Shown: positions 1 to 8,423 of the stretch, piece after piece
Numbering within the stretch: position 1 is the first letter of the stretch
How the letters are laid out: each line of letters opens with the position of its first letter
Assembly: GCA_018714445.1 (NCBI GenBank)
Contig: DVNK01000014.1
Location: 1-64,000, forward strand
Reading direction: 5' to 3'
Length of the DNA: 64,000 nt
Source of the DNA: Candidatus Fimadaptatus faecigallinarum
GTDB lineage: Bacteria; Bacillota; Clostridia; Christensenellales; Aristaeellaceae
Notes under the pieces: generated by a model
Told to the model about the DNA's origin: nothing
The model's database searches: none
The model's input: only the letters and a program-made list of their open reading frames with translations
Translations under genes and position numbers: made by a program

Positions 1-348
1 ACATACATTGAGGCAAGAATAAGTGAGTATTATAAGGCAGCATTGACATCGGTCACTATCAATATGGACGGTGGCTCATCAAAACCTGACGGGCGCATAG
101 TATTGGTTTACTGCGAATGGACGGCAAAAAACTATTTGGATACAACAAAAGAAATGCTGGAAATGTATAGCGATGATATGGCAGCAGCTTTGTCCGAGGA
201 ATATGACAATATAACTTCTATATGTATTTTCTGGGAGGTGCCATATCATGTCAGTAAAGATATAGCAGCAAAGTACACATATAGGTGCACGAGTGGATAT
301 GCGTATTTGACGGACGTCTTTGGTCCACTGTATTTTGATGGAGATTAG
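1..348 (+). CDS. C-terminal part of an unrecognised protein (cut by window edge)
   Basis: The frame is open from base 1 and stops at 348, so the gene begins outside the window. About 115 residues are visible. They contain a Tyr- and Met-rich stretch but no motif I recognise, and no membrane segment. Base composition is clearly more AT-rich than the genes that follow, with many AAA, ATT and TAT codons, which suggests acquired or weakly expressed DNA. A TTG at 43 could serve as a start but has no ribosome binding site. Function unknown. Confidence 0.6.
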   Translation, partial: TYIEARISEYYKAALTSVTINMDGGSSKPDGRIVLVYCEWTAKNYLDTTKEMLEMYSDDMAAALSEEYDNITSICIFWEVPYHVSKDIAAKYTYRCTSGYAYLTDVFGPLYFDGD

Positions 349-402
349 CGGACAATGATATTTGTAACACGGAAGTGATTGCAAATATAGCGCGGAGGAT
401 AT

Positions 403-1263
403 ATGTTTATAGCCGATGGCTGGAAGGACTACGAAGTGCTGGACACCGGCGGCGGCGAAAAGCTCGAGCGCTGGGGCAATATAACGCTGCGCCGGCCCGA
501 CCCGCAGGTGATCTGGCCGCAGCAGCGGCCCGAGCTGTGGCGCACGGCTGACGCGTGGTATCACCGCTCCAGCAGGGGCGGCGGCGAATGGGAGTTCAGG
601 CGCAAACTGCCCGAACGCTGGCAGGTCAAATACCGCGATCTCAAGTTCTATGTGCGCCCGACCAATTTCAAGCACACCGGGCTGTTCCCCGAACAGGCGG
701 TCAACTGGGACTGGATGCGGGGCCTCATAGAGCAGCGCGGCGGTGCGAAGGTGCTGAACCTGTTTGGCTATACCGGCGGCGCGACGGTGGCGTGCGCGCG
801 CGCGGGCGCCGAGGTCTGCCATGTAGACGCTGCCAAGGGCATGGTGCAGTGGGCGCGCGAAAATCGCGAGCTCAGCGGCATACCCGAGACCAGTGTGCGC
901 TGGATAATCGACGACGCGCTCAAATTCGTGCAGCGCGAAAAGCGCCGCGGCCGCACATATGACGGGCTGCTTATGGACCCGCCGTCGTATGGCCGGGGGC
1001 CGGGCGGCGAGGTGTGGAAGCTGGAGGACGAGCTGTACGGACTGGTTGAGGAGTGCGCCGGAGTGCTGAGCGACCGGCCGCTGTTCTTCCTTATAAATTC
1101 GTATACGACCGGACTGCAGCCTGCGGTGCTGGACAACATGCTGCGCATGACGGTGAGCGCGCAGTATGGCGGACGTGTGAACGCGCAGGAGGTCGTGCTG
1201 CCGGTTACGGCGGGCGGCGTGCTGCCGTGCGGCGCGAGCGGGCGCTGGCAGGCAGATGACTGA
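403..1263 (+). CDS. Class I SAM-dependent methyltransferase, RlmI/RlmK-like (probable 23S rRNA methyltransferase)
   Basis: Predicted cytosolic RNA methyltransferase using S-adenosylmethionine. The SAM-binding glycine motif VLNLFGYTGG lies near residue 117-126, an acidic loop (HVDAAKG) follows, and the catalytic motif LMDPPSYGRG is near residue 190. This arrangement is typical of the RlmI family, which makes m5C in 23S rRNA. At 286 residues it lacks the N-terminal PUA domain of E. coli RlmI, so the target base is uncertain. The ATG at 403 follows a good GGAGG. The end overlaps the pseudouridine synthase gene by 8 bases, which suggests a two-gene RNA-modification operon. Confidence 0.85.
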   Translation: MFIADGWKDYEVLDTGGGEKLERWGNITLRRPDPQVIWPQQRPELWRTADAWYHRSSRGGGEWEFRRKLPERWQVKYRDLKFYVRPTNFKHTGLFPEQAVNWDWMRGLIEQRGGAKVLNLFGYTGGATVACARAGAEVCHVDAAKGMVQWARENRELSGIPETSVRWIIDDALKFVQREKRRGRTYDGLLMDPPSYGRGPGGEVWKLEDELYGLVEECAGVLSDRPLFFLINSYTTGLQPAVLDNMLRMTVSAQYGGRVNAQEVVLPVTAGGVLPCGASGRWQADD

Positions 1264-1981
1264 GTATCGCGCGGGCAGGTACCGCATAGGCATAATATAT
1301 GAGGACAACCACCTGCTGGTGGTTGTAAAGCCGCCCAACATGCCGGTGCAGGCCGATTCGTCGGGCGACCTGGACATGCTGACGGCGCTGAAGGGCTATA
1401 TCAAGGACAAATACGCAAAGCCCGGCGAGGTGTTCCTGGGGCTGTGTCACCGGCTGGATCGACCGGTCGGGGGCGTGATGGTGCTGTGCCGCACGTCCAA
1501 GAGCGCCGAGCGGCTCACGCGCCAGTTCGCCCAGCACACAGTGGATAAGGTATATCTGTGCGCTGTGCGCGGCGCGCCGGAGGGCGTGCTGGTGTTGGAG
1601 GACTGGCTTGTCAAGGATGCGCATGGCATGGTGCGCGTGGTGGCGCCGGACGCGCCGGGCGCCAAGCTTGCCCGGCTGGAGGCGACGCCGCTGGCGCGCG
1701 CAGGCGAGCTGACGCTGATGCAGGTCAGGCTGTTCACCGGGCGCTCGCACCAGATACGCGTGCAGCTGAGCCATGCGGGATATCCGCTGTGGGGCGACAA
1801 CCGCTATGGCGGCGGGCAGCCCGGCCAACAGATAGCGCTGTGGGCGACGCACCTGGCGCTGGATCACCCGACGCAGCGCGACCGGCGGATGTTCGACTGT
1901 CCGCCGCCCGAGGCAGAGCCTTGGCAGCGCTGGCGCATTTGCGTAAAAGATGGTATAATAAGCGCTGAAGAACGCACCTGA
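1256..1981 (+). CDS. RluA-family pseudouridine synthase
   Basis: Predicted to isomerise uridine to pseudouridine in rRNA or tRNA. The family signature appears as CHRLDRPVGG with the catalytic Asp at about residue 68. Downstream are KVYLCAVRG and the RNA-binding and active-site segment TGRSHQIRVQLSHAGYPLWG. There is no N-terminal S4 domain, so it resembles short RluA-type enzymes rather than RluD. The ATG overlaps the end of the methyltransferase gene, so the two are probably translationally coupled. Substrate position cannot be read from sequence. Confidence 0.88.
   Translation: MTEYRAGRYRIGIIYEDNHLLVVVKPPNMPVQADSSGDLDMLTALKGYIKDKYAKPGEVFLGLCHRLDRPVGGVMVLCRTSKSAERLTRQFAQHTVDKVYLCAVRGAPEGVLVLEDWLVKDAHGMVRVVAPDAPGAKLARLEATPLARAGELTLMQVRLFTGRSHQIRVQLSHAGYPLWGDNRYGGGQPGQQIALWATHLALDHPTQRDRRMFDCPPPEAEPWQRWRICVKDGIISAEERT
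1951..1959 (+). promoter_or_regulatory. Extended -10 promoter-like element inside the 3' end of the pseudouridine synthase gene
   Basis: TGGTATAAT matches the extended -10 consensus (TGnTATAAT). The surrounding ATGGTATAATA also occurs at three other places in the window (near 32905, 47184 and 62973), upstream of genes. No good -35 is seen. A start near 1966 would transcribe the 38-bp array and the membrane protein gene at 2312. Confidence 0.35.
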
Positions 1982-2029
1982 GCGCCGCGGGCCGACCGGG
2001 CAGCGCGGCGGGCGGATCGATGGCTGTAT

Positions 2030-2236
2030 TTCAGGCGTACGTCTGTGCGGCAGGCTGACGGTAGCGCGACAGGCGTACGACTGTTCTGCGGATTGTCGGT
2101 AGCGCGGCAAGCGTAAGACCGTGTTGCGGATAGTCGGTAGCGCGACAAGCGAAAAACCGTGCCGCGGATAGTCGGAAGTGCGGCAAGCGTATGACCTTGC
2201 TGCGAGTTGCTGGCGGCGCGACCGGCGTAAATCCGT
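2030..2236 (+). repeat. Degenerate tandem array, ~38-bp unit, about 5 copies
   Basis: This fills most of the gap 1982-2311. Successive units begin near 2033, 2071, 2110, 2148 and 2186 and share a core like GCGGATAGTCGGTAGCG. Most units contain an 11-base mini-hairpin of the type CCGTGTTGCGG and a second one GTCG-N6-CGAC. No protein-coding reading is plausible because the unit is not a multiple of three. The array lies between the pseudouridine synthase and a small membrane protein gene. Confidence 0.8.
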
Positions 2237-2311
2237 GCGTTGGGCCTGCGCCTGCCTTGCGTACGGGCGCGGGGTAAATTCGATGCCGCAAGGGTGCGCG
2301 GGAGGTGGCGT

Positions 2312-2659
2312 ATGAGCCGGGAGGCAGGACTGAGCCGGCGCGGGCTGGCGTTTGTGTCGTGCATGGTGGGTATGCCGCTGTGCGCGTACATACTGCCGGG
2401 CGTACACGTGGAGCCGGTGTACATGTCGGTGTTTCTGGGGATGGTGCTGGGGGTATTCTTTTTGCTGGTGCGACCGGTGGTAAAGCTGCTGACGCTGCCG
2501 GTGGGATGCCTTACGCTGGGGCTGTTCTCGATAGTCATCGACACGGCGGCGATATTCATAATGAGCCAATACATACCCGGGTTTAAGCTGGATGGTCCGG
2601 AGTGGGCGCTGGCGATAGCGGCGATACTTACTGTATTGCGCTGTCCGGCGCTGCGGTGA
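2312..2659 (+). CDS. Small integral membrane protein, phage-holin-4 family (PF04020-like)
   Basis: A 115-residue protein with three to four hydrophobic helices: roughly 12-30, 35-55, 61-82 and 90-108. The pattern MPLCAYILPGV, LVRPVVKLLTLPVG and QYIPGFKL is typical of the bacterial family named after mycobacteriophage holins, which in bacteria are small inner-membrane proteins of unknown role. The frame is open further upstream, but ATG 2312 has GGAGGTG immediately before it. The last residues (LRCPALR) are shorter than usual for the family, so the C-terminus may be slightly eroded. Located between a tandem array and a DNA methyltransferase. Confidence 0.7.
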   Translation: MSREAGLSRRGLAFVSCMVGMPLCAYILPGVHVEPVYMSVFLGMVLGVFFLLVRPVVKLLTLPVGCLTLGLFSIVIDTAAIFIMSQYIPGFKLDGPEWALAIAAILTVLRCPALR

Positions 2660-2673
2660 AAGGGGGATGAAGT

Positions 2674-3906
2674 ATGCGCGTGCAGGTGTCGCGCGAGGCG
2701 CTTATGGGCGGCGGCGTGATGGGCGAGATGTATCTGGGCGACAGCCTGGCGCTGGCCGACAAGCTCAAGGGCAAGTATGCCGGGCGCGTGCAGTGCGTGT
2801 ACCTGGATCCGCCCTTCTTTACAGGCGAGACGTACAGCGTGCGGGTGCGCGTGGGCGAGCGCGAGTGGCGCAGCGGCGCGGGCACGCTGAAGCTGAGCGC
2901 ATATTCGGACAAGTGGAGCGGCGCGCAGCAGTATCTGGATGCGATGCGCGCGCTGCTGGAGCTGGCGCGGGAACTGCTGGGACCTACGGGCGTTATATTC
3001 CTGCATGTTGACTGGCGGATGCACGCGCGGCTGCGGCTGCTGATGGACGAAGTGTTCGGCGAAGATAACTTCCTAAACGAGATAATCTGGACGTATCAGA
3101 CCGGCGGACGCGCGCGCAAGTACTTCTCGCGCAAGCACGATGTGATATTGTTCTACCGCAAGGGGCCGGAGTATCAGTTCCTGATAGAAAACGTGCCGAT
3201 ATCGCGCACGGACGCGCGCCGCAATCACATGAAGCGGCAGGTCGACAAGGACGGCCGCGTATACCGCACGATAAAGTCGGGCGGCAAGGTATACAAGTAC
3301 TATGACGACGATCCGGTCTATCCGGGCGATGTGTGGGACGACGTGTCCCATCTGCAGCAAAAGGATCCGCAGCGCACCGGCTATGACACTCAAAAGCCGC
3401 TCAAGCTGCTGGAACGTGTGGTGCTGTGCTCGACCAAGCCGGGCGACATAGTGTGCGACCTGTGCTGCGGCTCGGGCACGACGCTGGAGGCTGCGGCGAT
3501 AAACGGCCGCAATTTCCTGGGCGTGGACCTCAGCCCGCTGGCGCTGCAGATCGCGCGGCGCCGGCTGATAGGCAACCGCGTGAACCTGCACATGCCCGCA
3601 AGCGAAGGCACGCCCGATATGGAGCTGAGCGTTATGATGGGCGTGGGCAACTACGAGTGCGACCTGCGCGCGTTCCGGCTGGAGGACGGTCTGGGCGAGC
3701 GCGAGTTCGAAGGGTTGGATGCGGTGACCTGCTGGTCGGGCGGGTATATAAATGACGACGCGTTTTATTCATACGTGCACGATTCGCGCACCAAGCAGCA
3801 TCCCATGTTGGATGCGCATCTGTCGATACCGGTCTGGGACGGCCGGCCGGCGGTGCGCGTGGAGGACGTGTACGGGCGGGCGTTTTACTATCTGCTGGAC
3901 GTGTGA
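2674..3906 (+). CDS. Site-specific DNA methyltransferase, beta class (probable N6-adenine), orphan
   Basis: The motif order is beta class. Motif IV is YLDPPFF at residues 43-49. Then come VDWRMHARLRLLMDEVFGE and NEIIWTY, typical of adenine beta enzymes, then TQKP at about 239-242. Motif I follows as DLCCGSGTT at about 262-270 with GRNFLGVDLSPLA after it. The middle stretch 165-235 is likely target recognition. The last ~95 residues form an extra domain I do not recognise. No restriction endonuclease gene is adjacent, so it is probably a solitary methyltransferase used for regulation or chromosome marking. The nearest restriction-like gene is Mrr-type at 11 kb. The ATG follows AAAGGGGGATG. Confidence 0.85.
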   Translation: MRVQVSREALMGGGVMGEMYLGDSLALADKLKGKYAGRVQCVYLDPPFFTGETYSVRVRVGEREWRSGAGTLKLSAYSDKWSGAQQYLDAMRALLELARELLGPTGVIFLHVDWRMHARLRLLMDEVFGEDNFLNEIIWTYQTGGRARKYFSRKHDVILFYRKGPEYQFLIENVPISRTDARRNHMKRQVDKDGRVYRTIKSGGKVYKYYDDDPVYPGDVWDDVSHLQQKDPQRTGYDTQKPLKLLERVVLCSTKPGDIVCDLCCGSGTTLEAAAINGRNFLGVDLSPLALQIARRRLIGNRVNLHMPASEGTPDMELSVMMGVGNYECDLRAFRLEDGLGEREFEGLDAVTCWSGGYINDDAFYSYVHDSRTKQHPMLDAHLSIPVWDGRPAVRVEDVYGRAFYYLLDV

Positions 3907-3947
3907 CCTTATAGCGATACGCGCGCGTGGCGCGACGGGGGAATCAA

Positions 3948-4538
3948 ATGGGAATAAACACCACCGGTTATTGGGCGCTGGTAATGCGCGCGCTTATGGA
4001 GACCGGCGACATAGCCTCGGTCTATACTCAACTTGAAAACCCGGACAACTTCTACATAGGCTACATTGCGCATATGTCGGCGCGCCACTTTGCGATGCGC
4101 GTGATGGACATTGACGGCGCGCACGACGGCTGGCTGATAGGCCGTAACTCGGACGTTATGCAGGTCGTGGCCGGCGACGATTACGAGGTGCGCATGAAGT
4201 GGCTGGAAACGCTGCTGGGCCGGGATGCGCCCGCCGATCCGCTCGCCGCGCAGTCGGGCGAAGACCTGTTTGCCGACTACGCGCGCGCGGCGCAGGCTAA
4301 GGATATGGTGATAACTGTATGGCCTGAAGGCGCTGAGGAGGAACTGACCGGCTTTGTGCGCGCAGTGGATGACCTGCACATTACGCTGGAAGCGCTGGAC
4401 TTCTTTGGCCAGAGCGCGGGCGAGCGCGTGGTGGGCCTGACGCAGATAGAACTGATGAGCCTGGATGCGCCCGAAGAGCGCATGTTTATGCGGATGCATG
4501 CAAACGTGTCGCCCATGGCGCCGCTCAAACTGCTGTAA
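3948..4538 (+). CDS. Hypothetical protein (196 aa)
   Basis: Soluble, acidic protein with no signal peptide, membrane segment or motif I recognise. It contains two Met-rich segments (YIAHMSARHFAMRVM near 39-53 and RMFMRMHANVS near the end). Start ATG 3948 is chosen because a purine-rich GGGG sequence precedes it, whereas the longer frame from 3927 lacks a site. It follows the DNA methyltransferase by about 40 bases and may be in the same transcript. Codon use matches the genome, so it looks like a real resident gene. Confidence 0.6.
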   Translation: MGINTTGYWALVMRALMETGDIASVYTQLENPDNFYIGYIAHMSARHFAMRVMDIDGAHDGWLIGRNSDVMQVVAGDDYEVRMKWLETLLGRDAPADPLAAQSGEDLFADYARAAQAKDMVITVWPEGAEEELTGFVRAVDDLHITLEALDFFGQSAGERVVGLTQIELMSLDAPEERMFMRMHANVSPMAPLKLL

Positions 4539-4560
4539 ATTAGCTGGGATCACAGCCCGC

Positions 4561-4585
4561 ATGCTGCATAAAAATAGCATTTTTT
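4561..4585 (+). terminator. Possible weak rho-independent terminator
   Basis: ATGCT and AGCAT form a 5-bp stem over a 10-base AT-rich loop, followed directly by TTTTTT. The stem is short, so the call rests mainly on the U-run and the position after the hypothetical gene and before the 2-oxoacid oxidoreductase operon. Confidence 0.35.
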
Positions 4586-4681
4586 GCCGATGCGGGGCGC
4601 TTTTTGCAGGGCGTGAAGTGTTAAGTGGCGAAAAAATTTATGGCGGGCATGGTCCAGCGCGGCTGTGCGAGCGCGCGTCGG

Positions 4682-4710
4682 TGGATAAATTAACAATCGG
4701 ACTGTATAAT
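4682..4710 (+). promoter_or_regulatory. Probable sigma-A promoter of the 2-oxoacid oxidoreductase operon
   Basis: A perfect TATAAT lies at 4705-4710, about 35 bases before the first gene's start. A weak -35 (TGGATA) is at 4682-4687 with a 17-base spacer. Confidence 0.45.
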
Positions 4711-4745
4711 AGCCGGTAAACCTAAGCGAAAAAGGAGTGAGATAC

Positions 4746-4952
4746 TTGGCAAAGGTTACTGTGGACGAGCAGAGGTGCAAAGGCTGCGGCCTGTGTGCGC
4801 TGGCCTGCCCCAAGAAGATAATGGCGCTGTCCAAGACCAAGATAAATTCCAAGGGCTATCGCCCGGCCGAATGCGTCGATCCGGACAAGTGCATAGGCTG
4901 TGCGTTCTGCGCTACGATGTGTCCCGATACGGTAATCACGGTGGAAAAGTAA
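4746..4952 (+). CDS. 2-oxoacid:ferredoxin oxidoreductase, delta (2x4Fe-4S ferredoxin) subunit
   Basis: A 68-residue ferredoxin-like electron carrier. Two cluster-binding motifs are visible, CKGCGLCALACP near residue 11 and CIGCAFCATMCP near residue 46, giving two 4Fe-4S clusters. In this enzyme class it passes electrons from the TPP centre to soluble ferredoxin. TTG 4746 is preferred over GTG 4737 because AAGGAG sits 9 bases before the TTG, while the GTG overlaps the binding site. First gene of a delta-alpha-beta-gamma operon. Confidence 0.9.
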   Translation: MAKVTVDEQRCKGCGLCALACPKKIMALSKTKINSKGYRPAECVDPDKCIGCAFCATMCPDTVITVEK

Positions 4953-4967
4953 GGAGGGGAAACCCCA

Positions 4968-6032
4968 ATGGCAAAGATGCTTATGAAGGGCAACGAAGCC
5001 GTGGCCGAGGCCGCCATACAGGCAGGCTGCCGGTACTTCTTCGGTTACCCGATAACGCCTCAAAATGAAATACCCGAATACATGTCGGCGCGGCTGCCCA
5101 AGGTGGGCGGCACGTTCCTGCAGGCAGAGAGCGAAGTCGCGGCGATAAATATGGTGTACGGCGCGGCGGGCGCGGGCGCGCGCGTTATGACGTCCTCGTC
5201 CAGCCCGGGAATCAGCCTCAAGCAGGAAGGCATATCGTACATGATCGGCGCGGAGCTGCCGGCGGTCATAGTAAACATGGTGCGCGGCGGCCCCGGACTG
5301 GGCTCGATACAGCCTGCGCAGAGCGACTACTTCCAGGCGACCCGCGGCGGCGGCCATGGCGACTATCGCACTCCGGTGTTCGTGCCTGCGTCGATACAGG
5401 AGGCCGTGGAGCTGACCCAGCGCGCGTTCGACGTGGCTGACCAGTACCGCAATCCGGTAATCGTCATGGGCGACGGCATGATCGGCCAGATGATGGAGCC
5501 GGTCGAGATGCCCGACTACAAGCCGCGCGAGCTGCCGCCCAAGACCTGGGCGACCACTGGCTGGTCCAAGGATATGGGCATACCGCGGCGCATAATCAAC
5601 TCGCTGTACATCGAGGCCGACGTGCTCGAAAAGCATGTAGCCAAGCTGATGCAAAAGTACGCCGAAATCGAAAAGAACGAGTGCATGGTCGAGGAGCAGT
5701 TCGTGGACGACGCCGACATAATCATCGCGGCGTACGGCACGACGGCGCGCATCTGCCTGACCGCGGTGCGCCAGGCGCGCGCAGCGGGCATCAAGTGCGG
5801 CCTGATCCGTCCGATAACCGTGTGGCCGTTCCCGAGCGCGAACTATCGCAAGGCTGCCGAGCACGCGCGCGCGATGCTGTGCGTCGAGATGAGCTGCGGC
5901 CAGATGATAGACGACGTGCGCATAGCGGTCGAGGGCAAGTGTCCGGTATCGTTCTATGGGCGCACCGGCGGCATGATACCCACCGTGCGCGAGGTGTACG
6001 CCGAGATAGAGAAACTCAACGCGGCCCGGTAA
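4968..6032 (+). CDS. vorB: 2-oxoacid:ferredoxin oxidoreductase alpha subunit, VorB/KorA type
   Basis: A 354-residue subunit carrying the pyrimidine-binding half of the TPP site of a 2-oxoacid oxidoreductase, which makes acyl-CoA, CO2 and reduced ferredoxin. Family landmarks are LMKGNEAVAEAAI, FGYPITPQNEIPEYM, the substrate and TPP region TSSSSPGISLKQEG, and GGPGLGSIQPAQSDY. Gene order and length fit clostridial VorB (branched-chain 2-oxoacids). KorA (2-oxoglutarate) is the main alternative and substrate cannot be settled by eye. GGAGG precedes the ATG. Confidence 0.88.
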   Translation: MAKMLMKGNEAVAEAAIQAGCRYFFGYPITPQNEIPEYMSARLPKVGGTFLQAESEVAAINMVYGAAGAGARVMTSSSSPGISLKQEGISYMIGAELPAVIVNMVRGGPGLGSIQPAQSDYFQATRGGGHGDYRTPVFVPASIQEAVELTQRAFDVADQYRNPVIVMGDGMIGQMMEPVEMPDYKPRELPPKTWATTGWSKDMGIPRRIINSLYIEADVLEKHVAKLMQKYAEIEKNECMVEEQFVDDADIIIAAYGTTARICLTAVRQARAAGIKCGLIRPITVWPFPSANYRKAAEHARAMLCVEMSCGQMIDDVRIAVEGKCPVSFYGRTGGMIPTVREVYAEIEKLNAAR

Positions 6033-6071
6033 AAGCGGCCTGAACGACTCAAGAAGATTGGAGGCCTATTG

Positions 6072-6806
6072 ATGGCGATCGTATTTAAGAAAACCTCCAT
6101 GCTGACTGATACGCCGCTGCATTATTGCCCCGGCTGCACGCATGGCATAATACACCGGCTGGTCGCCGAGGCGATAGAGGAGCTGGGCATGGCCGATAAG
6201 GCCATAGGCGTGGCGCCGGTCGGGTGCGCGGTGTTCGCGTACAACTACTTCAACTGCGACATGCACGAGGCGGCGCATGGCCGCGCGCCCGCAGTGGCGA
6301 CCGGCATAAAGCGCGTGCGTCCGGACAACCTCGTGTTCACCTATCAGGGCGACGGCGACCTGGCGTCGATAGGCGCGGCCGAGATAACCCACGCCGCCAC
6401 CCGCGGTGAGAAGATAACCACGATATTCGTAAACAACGGCATCTACGGCATGACCGGCGGCCAGATGGCCCCGACGACGCTGGTGGGCCAGGTGACCACT
6501 ACCTCGCCCTATGGCCGCGACCCCGAGGTGTGCGGCTATCCGGTAAAGGTGTCCGAGATGCTCAGCCAGCTCAACGGCCCGGCGTACATCGCGCGCGTGT
6601 CGGTGCACGACGTAAAGCACATCCGCGAGGCCAAGAAGGCCATTATCAAGGCGTTCGAGGCACAGATACAGGGCAAGGGCTTTGCGATGGTAGAGGTGCT
6701 GTCGACCTGCCCGACCAACTGGGGCATGACGCCGCAGGAAGCGCTCAAGTGGGTCGAGGAAAAGATGATACCCTACTACCCGCTGGGCGTATACAAGGAG
6801 GTGTAA
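6072..6806 (+). CDS. 2-oxoacid:ferredoxin oxidoreductase beta subunit (TPP-binding)
   Basis: A 244-residue subunit supplying the diphosphate-binding half of the TPP site. Visible features are [14 protein letters not shown] at the N-terminus, with the conserved CPGC cysteines, and the TPP motif [12 protein letters not shown] followed by [18 protein letters not shown]. The beta subunit has no ferredoxin domain of its own, which fits the separate delta subunit in this operon. ATG 6072 is preferred over TTG 6069 because GGAGG (from about 6060) is 7-8 bases before the ATG. Confidence 0.9.
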   Translation: MAIVFKKTSMLTDTPLHYCPGCTHGIIHRLVAEAIEELGMADKAIGVAPVGCAVFAYNYFNCDMHEAAHGRAPAVATGIKRVRPDNLVFTYQGDGDLASIGAAEITHAATRGEKITTIFVNNGIYGMTGGQMAPTTLVGQVTTTSPYGRDPEVCGYPVKVSEMLSQLNGPAYIARVSVHDVKHIREAKKAIIKAFEAQIQGKGFAMVEVLSTCPTNWGMTPQEALKWVEEKMIPYYPLGVYKEV

Positions 6807-6809
6807 GCG

Positions 6810-7346
6810 GTGGAACAGCGTATAATGATAGCCGGATTCGGCGGCCAGGGCGTGCTGCTGATGGGGCAGCTGATAGCGCAGGGCGCGATGGATGAGGGCA
6901 AGTTCGTCAGCTGGCTGCCGTCCTACGGCCCTGAAATGCGCGGCGGCACGGCCAACTGTTCGGTAGTCGTGGGCGACGAGCCGGTCGGTTCGCCGGTCGT
7001 GACCGAGCCCGACGTGGCGATAATCATGAACAAGCCTTCGCTCATCAGCTTTGAGAAGGCCGTAAAGCCCGGCGGAGTGCTGCTTTACAACACTTCGCTG
7101 ATAGACCAGAAGCCCACCCGCACCGACATAACCGTCGTCGAGGTGCCGTGCAACGACATCGCCGCGGAGCTGGGCAACGCGCGCGTGGCCAATATGGTCA
7201 TGCTGGGCGCGTACTGCCGCGCGGCGGGCCACATAGCGCTCGAGTCGGTAGAGGATGCGATGCGCCATAAGCTCGGCGAAAAGAAAGCTCACCTGATGCC
7301 GATAAACCGTCAGGCGCTGGACAGAGGCGTGGAGTGCGTAAAGTAA
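6810..7346 (+). CDS. 2-oxoacid:ferredoxin oxidoreductase gamma subunit
   Basis: A 178-residue gamma subunit. The family start [17 protein letters not shown] and the [15 protein letters not shown] segment are both present. It completes the four-subunit complex and helps bind CoA. GTG start 4 bases after the beta stop, with GGAGG within the end of the beta gene (AAGGAGGTGTAAGCGGTG), so translation is coupled. Confidence 0.9.
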   Translation: MEQRIMIAGFGGQGVLLMGQLIAQGAMDEGKFVSWLPSYGPEMRGGTANCSVVVGDEPVGSPVVTEPDVAIIMNKPSLISFEKAVKPGGVLLYNTSLIDQKPTRTDITVVEVPCNDIAAELGNARVANMVMLGAYCRAAGHIALESVEDAMRHKLGEKKAHLMPINRQALDRGVECVK

Positions 7347-7489
7347 AGCGCAGTGCGCGCATGTGCGCGGCGGCGTGAGGAGCGGGGCCTGGCTGGCGGC
7401 GATGCCGTGCGGCTGGGCTCCGCGCGTTTTTGTCAAGTGTGACCAGGCCCGACGCCATGGCGTGGGCAGATCAGAGGAGGTACGATGCG

Positions 7490-8341
7490 GTGAAGCTCAG
7501 CGACATAAACATAAGGGATCCGTTCATACTGCCCGACGGCGGCAGATATTACATGTATGGCACGCGGGGACGCGAGGCATGGGGCGGCAAGTGCACGGGA
7601 TTGGATGTGTACGTGAGCGACGACCTGGAAAACTGGACCGAGCCGCGCGAAGCGTTCACGCGCCCGGCGGACTTCTGGGCCGATGAGAACTTCTGGGCGC
7701 CTGAGGTGCACAAATACGGCGGCCGGTATTACATGCTGGCCAGCTTTAAAAAGGACGGCGTGTGCCGCGGCACGCAGATACTGGCGGCCGACTCGCCCGA
7801 AGGGCCGTTTACGCCGCACAGCGATGGCCCGGTCACGCCGCGCGACTGGGAGTGCCTGGACGGTACGCTGTACATAGAGGACGGCGTGCCGTACATGGTG
7901 TTCTGCCACGAGTGGCTGCAGGTGCATGACGGCGAGATGTGCGCGCTCAGGCTGAGCGATGACCTCAAGTGCGCGGTGGGCGAGCCGGTAGTGCTGTTCC
8001 GCGCGTCCGAGCCCGAGTGGGCGATAAAGGGCGCGGATAACTATGTGACCGATGGGCCGTTCATGTACCGCACGCAGGGCGGCAAATTGCTGATGATCTG
8101 GTCGAGCAGCGCGGCGCAGGGCTACTGCGAGGCGATATCGTACGCCGAAGACGGCAAGCTGCTGGGCAAATGGCGGCACGACCCGCGGCTGCTGTTCGAG
8201 CGCGATGGCGGCCACGGCATGATCTTCCGCACGAACGATGGCCAGCTCAAGTTTACGCTCCATCAGCCCAACAGCAACCCCGACGAACGTCCGCATATTA
8301 TCGACCTGGTCGAGCGTGACGACACGCTGTACGCCGGTTGA
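7490..8341 (+). CDS. Glycoside hydrolase family 43-like protein, intracellular
   Basis: A 283-residue five-bladed propeller-type hydrolase, probably acting on arabinose- or xylose-containing oligosaccharides. Landmarks are NIRDPFILPDGGRYYMYGT, with the probable base Asp near residue 10, NFWAPEVHKYGGRYYML, and DWECLDGTLYIEDG. Where many GH43 enzymes have the general-acid Glu (EGP) this one reads TDGPFMYRT, so either this subfamily uses Asp or the acid lies elsewhere. No signal peptide, so it likely works on imported sugars. GTG 7490 follows AGAGGAGG by 9 bases, while the longer frame from 7430 lacks a site. Its stop precedes an 87-bp tandem array. Confidence 0.8.
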   Translation: MKLSDINIRDPFILPDGGRYYMYGTRGREAWGGKCTGLDVYVSDDLENWTEPREAFTRPADFWADENFWAPEVHKYGGRYYMLASFKKDGVCRGTQILAADSPEGPFTPHSDGPVTPRDWECLDGTLYIEDGVPYMVFCHEWLQVHDGEMCALRLSDDLKCAVGEPVVLFRASEPEWAIKGADNYVTDGPFMYRTQGGKLLMIWSSSAAQGYCEAISYAEDGKLLGKWRHDPRLLFERDGGHGMIFRTNDGQLKFTLHQPNSNPDERPHIIDLVERDDTLYAG

Positions 8342-8423
8342 CAGGCGCGCGTGCCGCCCGGCTTCTAGCGATGCGCCTTGAGGGACTGGCACGATGCGCC
8401 AGGCAGCCATATATGCGGACAGG

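Noticed and set aside
79-1377. 432-residue minus-strand frame opposite the methyltransferase
   Set aside because: A shadow of the real gene. Its translation is rich in Arg, His and Ala with no motif.
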